Made by a program: the position numbers and the translations under genes
In this document: positions 1 to 6,267 of the stretch, piece by piece
Layout: each line of letters opens with the position of its first letter
How positions within the stretch are numbered: position 1 is the first letter of the stretch
Virus record (IMG/VR): IMGVR_UViG_3300025086_000328
Location: 1-20,635 of that record
Strand: one strand, 5' to 3'
DNA: 20,635 nt
DNA from: a virus
Notes under the pieces: generated by a model
The model's database searches: none
What the model saw: the letters and a program-made list of their open reading frames with translations, nothing else
Told to the model about the DNA's origin: nothing

Positions 1-8
1 TGCGTGAA

Positions 9-419
9 ATGAATATCCTTAAGTATTACAGGCTCACTAGAAAGTGGGTCTGTAAAACTTACGGGTTAAAAGATGCAGATTTAGAATTATTAATTTATTT
101 AGATTGTAAAAAAAGATTTACACGAAAAGATTTTATGGATGGTGTTTATACATATTCATGGGATAAAAACAGATGGGAGAGATTAAGAAGAGATGGTTGG
201 ATAGATACTTGGAGACATAGAAACAGAACTACTATAATGTACTCTGTATTTAAAACATCTTTTAAATGCTCTCAAATGATAAGTAGAATTTACAGAATAC
301 TTTTAGGTGAAGAAGATATGCCTACATCAGAAAGAAGTATTTTTTACAATAACAAATCATATACAGATAAAGTTTATAATAAAGCTATAGATGATATGAT
401 AAAAGATAAAGACAGATGA
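9..419 (+). CDS. Small winged-helix-like protein, unknown role
   Basis: This 136-residue protein has a helical N-terminal half followed by a segment resembling a winged helix-turn-helix (about residues 19-85). The helix KDADLELLIYLD is followed by FTRKDF, then a strongly basic and aromatic stretch (WDKNRWERLRRDGWIDTWRHR) and two beta-like strands. The basic wing suggests nucleic-acid binding, possibly a MarR-type fold. I recall similar proteins next to structural genes in uncultured marine phages, but none with a known role. A TGA at 5-7 just upstream may be the stop of a preceding gene, so this ATG would be almost coupled to it. The stop overlaps the next start (ATGA at 416-419). Regulator or packaging helper are both possible. 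The coding call is firm, the DNA-binding call is an inference. Confidence 0.75.
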   Translation: MNILKYYRLTRKWVCKTYGLKDADLELLIYLDCKKRFTRKDFMDGVYTYSWDKNRWERLRRDGWIDTWRHRNRTTIMYSVFKTSFKCSQMISRIYRILLGEEDMPTSERSIFYNNKSYTDKVYNKAIDDMIKDKDR

Positions 420-577
420 AAAAAGGACCATTTAAACTAAAGCCCAAAAATAAATTTGATTTTGGTAATAAAAAATTTGATTTTACAAAAAAGAAAAAAG
501 ATTATACTAAGTTATCAAATGATTATCCTGGAACACCTGGATATGAACCACCAGTACAACCTAAAAGAGGATTTTAA
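416..577 (+). CDS. 53-residue Lys/Pro-rich peptide
   Basis: This short frame lies exactly between its neighbours. Its ATG overlaps the preceding stop as ATGA, and its TAA overlaps the next start as TAATG. Such tight coupling on both sides, with no other use for the bases, argues it is translated. The first 30 residues are very basic with an imperfect repeat (NKFDFGN then KKFDFTK). The last 20 are proline-rich (PGTPGYEPPVQP). It has no membrane segment or signal peptide. The PGTP motif also occurs near residue 35 of the next protein. The function is unknown. A small basic virion or DNA-binding peptide is conceivable but not shown. Confidence 0.6.
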   Translation: MKKGPFKLKPKNKFDFGNKKFDFTKKKKDYTKLSNDYPGTPGYEPPVQPKRGF

Positions 578-1011
578 TGGGATTTAAACTAGGTAAAAAT
601 AGAGGTTTAGAGGCTAGTGGTGGTGTAATCAAAACAAAAATGCGTTTTGATAAACAATCAGGTGAAGAAGGGTCTGTACCTGGTACACCTGTTATCAGGG
701 TACCTTTAGCAGAAGGAATACTTGGTGAAGCTAATATGGATGGTAGTATATTTATTAATGAAAATATAGATCCTAATAGTCCAGAATATAAACAAGTTAT
801 AAATCATGAAATGCGTCATGCTACAGATATGAAGCTTGGTAAATTAGCTTACGATGATAATAGTATAACTTACAATGGTGAAGTTTTTTTAAGAGAAACT
901 AAAAACGGTAAAGATATGATATTAGTTGATGGTAGTTGGAAAGAAGCTGGTGACGAAGGTTTTCCTTGGGAAGACGACGCTAATAACGGTAACGATAAAG
1001 GAACGGTATAA
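577..1011 (+). CDS. Putative zinc metallopeptidase (HExxH motif)
   Basis: This is a 144-residue protein with the zinc-binding signature HEMRH at residues 77-81, inside the helical context VINHEMRHATDMKLG. In zincin peptidases the two His bind zinc and the Glu is the catalytic base. Asp84 or a later acidic residue could be the third ligand. The motif follows a short beta-like segment (DGSIFINENI) typical of the edge strand before the zincin active-site helix. There is no signal peptide or membrane segment. The C-terminus is acidic and rich in Asn/Gly. It is coupled to the upstream 53-residue gene by TAATG and sits directly before two small membrane-protein genes. I recall close relatives in uncultured marine phages, annotated only as hypothetical. 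It may cut a virion protein, act in lysis, or be an inactive structural relative. Coding is firm, catalysis is inferred from the motif. Confidence 0.7.
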   Translation: MGFKLGKNRGLEASGGVIKTKMRFDKQSGEEGSVPGTPVIRVPLAEGILGEANMDGSIFINENIDPNSPEYKQVINHEMRHATDMKLGKLAYDDNSITYNGEVFLRETKNGKDMILVDGSWKEAGDEGFPWEDDANNGNDKGTV

Positions 1012-1012
1012 T

Positions 1013-1246
1013 ATGTGGAAAATATTTAAAGATAAAAACAATATAAACGAAAAAAATATAGTTGGTTTTATATCTTTTACTGTAATGGTGTTATTTGCTA
1101 TAGCTGATTTAATTACTGGTATAGCTTTCATGGGTTACGTAGGAGATGGTGAGCTAGTTATTAATGATACTATATACAACTCTTTTGTTTTAGTAACATT
1201 AGGTTGTTTTGGTATTAGTGCGTTTGAAAAAGTAAAAACAAAATAA
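1013..1246 (+). CDS. Small two-helix membrane protein, holin or antiholin candidate
   Basis: This 77-residue protein has two hydrophobic helices, about residues 15-42 and 54-70, joined by a short acidic loop (GDGELVIND). The N- and C-termini are lysine-rich. An in-frame ATG exists upstream at 926, but it lies deep inside the metallopeptidase gene. The start at 1013 directly follows the preceding stop, has an AAGGAA-like purine stretch before it, and gives a sensible membrane protein, so I chose it. The C-terminus (GISAFEKVKTK) resembles that of the 3TM-type holin downstream (GGRSLEKVKK), and the two proteins share a similar helix-loop-helix plan. It could be a second holin, an antiholin or another inner-membrane protein. 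No enzymatic motif is visible. Confidence 0.65.
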   Translation: MWKIFKDKNNINEKNIVGFISFTVMVLFAIADLITGIAFMGYVGDGELVINDTIYNSFVLVTLGCFGISAFEKVKTK

Positions 1247-1247
1247 T

Positions 1248-1565
1248 ATGCCAATACTAACAACTATAGATGGTGTGCCGTTATTTAATACAATACGTGA
1301 AGCTTTAGACTGGGGTTATAGTGTTGGCTTAACAGGTTATCACACGCATCAATATTTAGGAAAAACAGGATATATGGGAGGTGTTGACCACAACAACGCT
1401 GTTACAGGAAATGTACCTTTAGTAACACCTCAACAAACTACTTTACAACAACCTGATATATCACAATTTGAGCGAACAGGCGTTAGAAGACCACAACCAC
1501 CACAACAAACTTTTTCAACAGGAAGCAGCGGTAGTAGTAGTGGAGGAAGTGGTGGTGGATATTAA
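1248..1565 (+). CDS. Small protein with GYHTH motif and Gly/Ser tail
   Basis: This 105-residue protein has three parts. Residues 1-28 form a helical start with a DGVPLFNTIREALDWG-like segment. Residues 30-49 carry a His/Gly/aromatic motif (GYHTHQYLGKTGYMGG, then DHN). The rest is a low-complexity Gln/Pro then Ser/Gly tail ending in GGSGGGY. I recall GYHTH...GYMGG-type stretches in other phage structural proteins, sometimes at the ends of larger ones, but know no function. HxH pairs bind metal in some phage tail spikes and fibres, so metal binding is a guess. The ATG follows the previous stop by one base. The low-complexity tail suggests an exposed or flexible end. It is probably a minor virion component. 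Confidence 0.65.
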   Translation: MPILTTIDGVPLFNTIREALDWGYSVGLTGYHTHQYLGKTGYMGGVDHNNAVTGNVPLVTPQQTTLQQPDISQFERTGVRRPQPPQQTFSTGSSGSSSGGSGGGY

Positions 1566-1576
1566 AACAAAAAATT

Positions 1577-1963
1577 ATGTTAAGTAAAATATTTAGCGGT
1601 GGAGCCGCAGATTTAGTAAAAGGTGTAGGTGGTGTTATAGACAACTTACATACATCTGCTGAAGAAAAACTAGAAGCAGAAAGAAAAATAAAAGAATTAG
1701 TTGCTAACTATCAAGTAGAGATGGAGAAAAACATAACAGCTAGATGGGAAGCAGATTTAAAATCAGACTCGTGGCTAAGTAAAAACGTTAGGCCATTAGT
1801 ATTAATATTTTTAATAGTATGCACCATGCTATTAATATTTATAGACGCGGGTGCATTAAAATTTGAAGTTAAATCTAGTTGGGTTGATTTGCTTCAATTA
1901 GTATTAATAACTGTGATCGGTGCTTATTTTGGCGGTCGATCACTTGAAAAAGTAAAAAAATAA
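1577..1963 (+). CDS. Holin, 3TM/GTA-holin type
   Basis: This 128-residue protein matches the plan of the family described as holin of 3TMs for gene-transfer release. It has an N-terminal Gly-rich amphipathic segment (residues 1-23), a charged helix (about 24-62), the motif DSWLSKNVRPLVL entering a first membrane helix (about 72-92), a short loop, and a second membrane helix (about 103-119) ending in GAYFGGRSLEKVKK. The DSW..KNVRP and GAYFGGRS-EK motifs are the most telling. Holins oligomerise in the inner membrane and time lysis. The start has an A-rich leader ending in AATTATG and no Shine-Dalgarno motif. No endolysin is recognisable beside it, which leaves open how the wall is cut. Members of this family also occur as generic phage membrane proteins, so the timing role is inferred. 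Confidence 0.75.
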   Translation: MLSKIFSGGAADLVKGVGGVIDNLHTSAEEKLEAERKIKELVANYQVEMEKNITARWEADLKSDSWLSKNVRPLVLIFLIVCTMLLIFIDAGALKFEVKSSWVDLLQLVLITVIGAYFGGRSLEKVKK

Positions 1964-1964
1964 A

Positions 1965-2729
1965 ATGGCATATATAAACAAACAAGTAAAACCAATAATA
2001 ACTGCTTCAACTCAAAACACGCAGTTTGCAAATAATGATATATTATTTGATTGGACGGCTTTTGATTTACCTAAAGGTAGTTCTTTATTAAAAAATGTAA
2101 CTGCAGTATTAAGGCACGCGGACACTGCTGCTCAAACAATGCAACATATACACCTTTTCTTTGCAAGATCAATTGATGGTGTTGTTCCTGCTAGTCTTGG
2201 TGCTGTTAATGCAACTGCTAGTGGAACAGGTTATTTTAATAACATAATAGCAGGAATTATATTAGACAAAGCGGATGCACTTATAGATGGTTTAGATTTT
2301 GTAACGATTCTTTCAAGTGGAAACGCGTCTGGTTCAGCAGGAGGCATGGGTTCAACTGAAATAGCTTTTAGCACTGATGATTTTACAACAGCTGTTTCTA
2401 AAGGTTTTGAAAGATATTACGTTGCGGCAATACATCACGGTGGCACTGGTTTAAACTTTACAACAGGTGTATTATTAAATCAAGGTAGTAATCAAGCAGC
2501 CGCTGCTGTAGAAACTACTTTAACAACAGATGGTACAGATGCAAGAAAAGTTTTTTCAGTTGGTGATGTTGTAGTTGCGGCAGATGGTGCTGCAGTAGGT
2601 ACAGTTACAGCTGTAGCAAGCGCTACTTCTTTAACTGTAGACGCTGTAGAAGCAGCTTTAGAAGATGATGATGAATTATTAGTTCAAAGTCCAGTTGGAT
2701 TACAACTATCTTTTGAGCACGGATATTAA
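1965..2729 (+). CDS. Probable virion structural beta-protein
   Basis: This 254-residue protein is rich in Ala, Gly, Ser, Thr and Val with few charged residues, the usual look of a beta-rich virion component. Residues 1-175 form a main domain containing the DLPKGSSLLKNVTAVLRH segment. Residues about 182-242 look like an inserted small beta-barrel: FSVGDVVVAADG, then VGTVTAVASATSLTVD, then an acidic DDDELLV strand. The chain then returns to the main domain for the last strand (VGLQLSFEHGY). No signal peptide or membrane helix is seen. The ATG follows the holin stop with one base between. Capsid decoration or a minor tail protein are both possible. I do not recognise the family, so its virion role rests on composition and context. 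Confidence 0.65.
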   Translation: MAYINKQVKPIITASTQNTQFANNDILFDWTAFDLPKGSSLLKNVTAVLRHADTAAQTMQHIHLFFARSIDGVVPASLGAVNATASGTGYFNNIIAGIILDKADALIDGLDFVTILSSGNASGSAGGMGSTEIAFSTDDFTTAVSKGFERYYVAAIHHGGTGLNFTTGVLLNQGSNQAAAAVETTLTTDGTDARKVFSVGDVVVAADGAAVGTVTAVASATSLTVDAVEAALEDDDELLVQSPVGLQLSFEHGY

Positions 2730-2756
2730 AAAACAAATTAACTTAAATTAAATAAA

Positions 2757-3044
2757 ATGACAAAAAAAGAAGAAATAGTAGACTTAAAACCAAAAGCAGA
2801 AAAAATTACTGAAGAGCAGTTAAAAAAATTACAAGATACAGTTAATGCTATAAATAAATCTCAACTAGAAATAGGTATGAACGAGATTAGAAAGCATGAA
2901 ATGATGCATCAAGTGGCTAAACTAAGAGACGGTATTGCTTTAATGCAAGATGAGTTTGAAAAAGAGTACGGTACTTGTGATATAAACATAACAGACGGAA
3001 CGATAAACTACAAAGAAAATGGCAAAGCTAATAAGAAAGATTAG
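2757..3044 (+). CDS. Small coiled-coil protein, unknown role
   Basis: This 95-residue, highly charged protein is mostly one long helix. Residues 17-70 show heptad-like spacing (LKKLQDTVNAI, then VAKLRDGIALM). They are followed by a conserved-looking short strand segment (YGTCDINITDGTINY) and a Lys-rich tail. Similar proteins (helix, then a DINI-DGTI segment) occur in my memory of many flavobacterial and uncultured marine phages, always without a function. An HEMMH string at residues 47-51 lies in the coiled coil and is probably not a zinc site. The leader (2730-2756) is AT-rich with no Shine-Dalgarno. The TAG stop overlaps the next gene by 26 bases. Confidence 0.7.
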   Translation: MTKKEEIVDLKPKAEKITEEQLKKLQDTVNAINKSQLEIGMNEIRKHEMMHQVAKLRDGIALMQDEFEKEYGTCDINITDGTINYKENGKANKKD

Positions 3045-3240
3045 TGTAGGTAAAGACTACAAAAACGATGCCATGCACTACGCTGTTGGTCAAGAAGTTT
3101 ACGGTGGACATACTATTTGTGATATATTAGAAGAAAAAGATAAATATTCTATTTATATTAAAAAGAATAAAGACGTGTTACCTTGGAAAGACTTTAACAA
3201 GAATATGGCCGTGTCTGTAGAGTATAACTTAGAGTACTAA
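3019..3240 (+). CDS. Small conserved hypothetical protein
   Basis: This 73-residue protein begins inside the preceding gene (26-base overlap) and ends in TAATG, sharing one base with the next start. It has alternating beta strands: LIRKISVGKDY, MHYAVGQEVYGG, ICDILEE, YSIYIKK, and a C-terminal MAVSVEYNLEY. This pattern suggests a small beta-barrel. The ISVG-DYKN-MHY-VGQ segment is one I recall from other Bacteroidota phages, where it precedes the GroES-like and terminase genes. The function is unknown. Its place in the same coupled cluster suggests co-expression with packaging genes. Confidence 0.7.
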   Translation: MAKLIRKISVGKDYKNDAMHYAVGQEVYGGHTICDILEEKDKYSIYIKKNKDVLPWKDFNKNMAVSVEYNLEY

Positions 3241-3830
3241 TGAAAAGTGTTTACAACTTTGTTGTAACACCAAAAGGCAGTAGATATAACAATACTAAAA
3301 AAGTCGGTGATTCAGAATTAATACTTAATACTGAAATATTTAATCATCAATATGTAAATAGAGAAGCTACAGTTATATCAATACCTATTATTGGTGATAC
3401 AGATATAGAATCAGGTGATACTGTTATACTTCATCACAATGTATTTAGAAGATGGCACAACGTTAAAGGTATAGAAAAAAATAGTAGAAGTTATTTTAAC
3501 GAAGAAACTTACTTTGTAAACCACGATCAAATATTTTTATATAAAAGAAATAACAAGTGGTTAGCTCCAAAAGGTTATTGTTTTGTAAAACCATTAAAAG
3601 CTGTAAACAAGTTTAATGTAGAGCAAGAAAAACCTTTGCAAGGTGTAGTTAAATACTCTGATGGTACTGTGAAGCTAAATGAGCTTGTAGGTTTTACACC
3701 TAATAGTGAATACGAGTTTATAGTTGATGGTGAAAGGCTATATAGAGTTTTATCTAAATTTATTACAATTAAATATGAATATCAAGGAAACGAAGAAGAA
3801 TATAATCCTAGCTGGGCGCAAAGCAGTTAA
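3240..3830 (+). CDS. Putative phage co-chaperonin: two GroES-like domains in tandem
   Basis: This 196-residue protein appears to hold two similar beta-domains. Domain 1 (about 5-102) reads NFVVTPKG, then a segment that could be a mobile loop (about 14-38), then NREATVISIP, IESGDTVILHHN and FVNHDQIFLY. This matches the order of GroES landmarks: N-terminal strand, mobile loop, G-VVAVG strand, VGD-V-F strand and a final E-I-A strand. Domain 2 (about 107-180) repeats the order more weakly: APKGYCFVKPL, PLQGVVKYSDG, LVGFTPNSEYEFIVDG, LSKFITIKYE. Phage GroES-like proteins such as T4 gp31 replace or assist the host co-chaperonin in folding the capsid protein. The assignment rests on pattern only, with low sequence identity, so a plain beta-barrel structural protein is the alternative. 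It overlaps the next gene by 56 bases if that one starts at 3775. Confidence 0.45.
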   Translation: MKSVYNFVVTPKGSRYNNTKKVGDSELILNTEIFNHQYVNREATVISIPIIGDTDIESGDTVILHHNVFRRWHNVKGIEKNSRSYFNEETYFVNHDQIFLYKRNNKWLAPKGYCFVKPLKAVNKFNVEQEKPLQGVVKYSDGTVKLNELVGFTPNSEYEFIVDGERLYRVLSKFITIKYEYQGNEEEYNPSWAQSS

Positions 3831-4053
3831 TGAGCTGATTAAAGTTGCAGAAGAAAAAATTATTACAAACACTGAAGATGATGTATCAGCTGATAGATTA
3901 AAAAACGCAGCAGCTACTAAAAAACTAGCTATATTTGACGCATTTGAAATACTTAATAGAATCCAAGAAGAAGAGAACCTGCTTGAGGGAAAAACACCTG
4001 AAGAGGCAAAGAAAAAAGTCTTTAAAGGATTCGCAGAAGGCAGATCTAAGTAA
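3775..4053 (+). CDS. Candidate terminase small subunit
   Basis: This 92-residue, mainly helical and charged protein lies directly before TerL, with stop and start overlapping as TAATG. That is the usual place of the small terminase subunit, which recognises phage DNA and regulates TerL. Residues 10-32 (NIILAGRKAVNELIKVAEEKI) and 37-70 (VSADRLKNAAATKKLAIFDAFEILNRIQEEENLL) form two helices, the second coiled-coil-like and suited to oligomer formation. The ATG at 3775 lies in an A-rich context. Starts at 3724 or 3727 would add 16-17 residues and lengthen the overlap with the upstream gene. No clear helix-turn-helix is visible, so the function rests on position, size and memory of similar genes in related phages. 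Confidence 0.6.
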   Translation: MNIKETKKNIILAGRKAVNELIKVAEEKIITNTEDDVSADRLKNAAATKKLAIFDAFEILNRIQEEENLLEGKTPEEAKKKVFKGFAEGRSK

Positions 4054-6266
4054 TGTACGAGCAAAGTTTAGTTAAAATAATAGAACCTATTAAACGCACG
4101 ACTATTAGTCGGCTTAACAAATCTAAAAAATGGAAATATGGATACAATAAAGAAAACGATATCGTTGTTATATCAAAAACTGGTAGAATTGGGAAGATAC
4201 TTGAAATACAAGGGTTGCGCATTGCTTTGCCAATGGAACCAGTGCACGTGCACACCAATACAAAAGGCAAGTGGCAAAAAATAGAGTATCCAAAAGAATT
4301 AAGTAGATTAAAAAATATATTTGATTGGAGAGCGTATCCTGAAGATCAAAAAGAAAAGTGGTTTGATTATATAGACGAGGAGTTTAAACGTAGAGATGAG
4401 GGCTTTTGGTTTATAAACAATGGTAAACCAACTTATATAACAGGCGCTCATTATATGTATCTTCAATGGAGTAAAATAGATGTAGGTGCGCCTGACTTTA
4501 GAGAAGCAAATAGATTGTTCTATATATTTTGGGAAGCTTGCAAAGCTGATAAAAGATGTTATGGTATGTGCTACCTTAAAAATCGTCGTAGTGGTTTTTC
4601 TTTTATGAGTAGTGCTGAAACAGTTAATTTAGCCACTATTTCAAGTGATAGTAGATATGGGATACTTTCTAAAACTGGTGCTGATGCTAAAAAAATGTTT
4701 ACAGACAAAGTAGTGCCAATTAGTATTAACTACCCGTTTTTCTTTAAACCAATACAAGATGGTATGGACAGGCCAAAATCAGAGCTTGCATACAGAGTGC
4801 CAGCTAGCAAGTTTACAAGAAAAAAGATTACAGCTAACGAACAGCTTGAAGATATACAAGGATTAGATACTACTATTGACTGGAAAAACACAGGTGATAA
4901 TAGTTATGATGGTGAGAAGTTAGCTCTATTAGTACACGATGAAAGTGGTAAATGGGAAAGACCTGATAATATATTAAATAACTGGAGGGTAACTAAAACT
5001 TGTCTTAGACTTGGTAGTAGAATTATAGGTAAGTGTATGATGGGTTCAACCTCAAATTCATTAGATAAAGGTGGAGAAAATTTTAAAAAATTATACAATG
5101 CATCAGATGTCACTAAGCGAAATAGAAATGGTCAGACAAAATCTGGTTTATATTCTTTGTTTATCCCAATGGAATGGAACTACGAAGGATTTATTGATGA
5201 GTACGGAGTTCCAGTATTCACTACTCCTGACGTCGACGTGTTTGCCCCAGATGGTGAACTAATAGATATAGGTGTAATAGATCACTGGCAGAACGAAGCA
5301 GAAGGTTTAAAAGGTGATCAAGATGCTTTAAATGAGTTTTACAGACAGTTCCCAAGAACTGAAGAACACGCATTTAGAGATGAAACAAAAAATAGTATAT
5401 TTAACTTAGTAAAAATATACGAGCAAATAGATTATAATGAAGAAATGTCTAGAACACTAGGCGTTACTACTGGAAACTTTCAATGGGTTAACGGAGTAAA
5501 AGACACACAAGTGATTTATTATCCTGATCCAAAAGGTAGATTTAAACTTAGCTGGGTTCCACCTCAGCAATTACAAAATAGAGTGGTACTTAAAAACGGT
5601 ATAAAATATCCTGGTAATGAACACATGGGAGCATTTGGTTGTGACTCTTATGATATATCAGGGACTGTAGATGGTAAAGGTTCTAAAGGAGCATTACACG
5701 GCTTAACCAGGTTTAGTATGGAGGACGCTCCTGCGAATAGCTTCTTTTTAGAATACTTGTCGAGACCACCTACAGCTGAAATATTCTTTGAAGATGTGTT
5801 AATGGCATTAGTGTTTTACGGAATGCCTATACTTGCAGAGAATAACAAACCACGTCTTTTATATTATTTAAGGCGTAGAGGTTATAGAGGTTTTAGTATG
5901 AACAGGCCTGATAAAGTTTGGAATAAATTATCAACAGCAGAAAAAGAAGTAGGTGGTATACCAAACTCTAGCGAAGATATAAAACAAGCGCACGCGGCGG
6001 CTATTGAAATGTATATACAGAGCCATGTAGGCATGAAGCAAGATGGTAGTTTTGGAAATTTATATTTCAATGAGCTATTAAATGATTGGGCTAAGTTTGA
6101 TATAAATAAAAGAACAAAGTTTGATGCGTCTATAAGTAGCGGCTTAGCTATAATGGCAAATAATAGACATTTGTACGCTCCAAACGTTAAGGTTGAAAAA
6201 CCAAAATTAAACATAAATATTTCCAAGTATAGTAATACTGGAACTAATTCACAAATAATAAAATAA
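4053..6266 (+). CDS. terL: Terminase large subunit
   Basis: This 737-residue protein is the DNA-packaging motor, with an ATPase and a nuclease that cuts the genome. An N-terminal extension (about 1-165) contains GFWFINNGKPTYITGAHYMYLQW, a stretch I associate with TerL of crAss-like and other Bacteroidota phages. A degenerate Walker A follows (KNRRSGFSF, 176-184), then a Walker B (LALLVHDES, with Asp296 and Glu297) and a coupling motif (MMGSTSNS, 329-336). The C-terminal nuclease has candidate metal-binding acids Asp531 (FGCDSYD), Glu596 (ILAENNK) and Asp691 (FDASISSGLAI). Its length is above the roughly 400-650 residues of many TerLs because of the extension. It is coupled to the candidate small subunit upstream and followed one base later by the portal gene. 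Confidence 0.93.
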   Translation: MYEQSLVKIIEPIKRTTISRLNKSKKWKYGYNKENDIVVISKTGRIGKILEIQGLRIALPMEPVHVHTNTKGKWQKIEYPKELSRLKNIFDWRAYPEDQKEKWFDYIDEEFKRRDEGFWFINNGKPTYITGAHYMYLQWSKIDVGAPDFREANRLFYIFWEACKADKRCYGMCYLKNRRSGFSFMSSAETVNLATISSDSRYGILSKTGADAKKMFTDKVVPISINYPFFFKPIQDGMDRPKSELAYRVPASKFTRKKITANEQLEDIQGLDTTIDWKNTGDNSYDGEKLALLVHDESGKWERPDNILNNWRVTKTCLRLGSRIIGKCMMGSTSNSLDKGGENFKKLYNASDVTKRNRNGQTKSGLYSLFIPMEWNYEGFIDEYGVPVFTTPDVDVFAPDGELIDIGVIDHWQNEAEGLKGDQDALNEFYRQFPRTEEHAFRDETKNSIFNLVKIYEQIDYNEEMSRTLGVTTGNFQWVNGVKDTQVIYYPDPKGRFKLSWVPPQQLQNRVVLKNGIKYPGNEHMGAFGCDSYDISGTVDGKGSKGALHGLTRFSMEDAPANSFFLEYLSRPPTAEIFFEDVLMALVFYGMPILAENNKPRLLYYLRRRGYRGFSMNRPDKVWNKLSTAEKEVGGIPNSSEDIKQAHAAAIEMYIQSHVGMKQDGSFGNLYFNELLNDWAKFDINKRTKFDASISSGLAIMANNRHLYAPNVKVEKPKLNINISKYSNTGTNSQIIK

Positions 6267-6267
6267 T

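Noticed and set aside
926-1012. Longer start at 926 for the two-helix membrane protein
   Set aside because: It would overlap the peptidase gene by 86 bases and add a hydrophobic/basic leader out of keeping with the packed layout. The ATG at 1013 right after the preceding stop fits better.
1913-1943. Inverted repeat GTGATCG...CGATCAC
   Set aside because: The arms are short, the loop is 17 bases, and it lies wholly inside the holin coding region without a U-tract, so it was not called a terminator.
2895-2909. A second HExxH string (HEMMH, residues 47-51) in the 95-residue protein
   Set aside because: It lies within a heptad-like coiled coil with no edge strand before it and no likely third ligand, so it is probably chance.
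4242-4253. Perfect 12-base palindrome GTGCACGTGCAC
   Set aside because: It is inside terL and simply encodes VHVHT-type residues. No second copy or context suggests an operator.
5230-5239. Perfect 10-base palindrome ACGTCGACGT
   Set aside because: It lies in terL coding for a DVDV stretch, and no repeat or spacing pattern supports a regulatory site.
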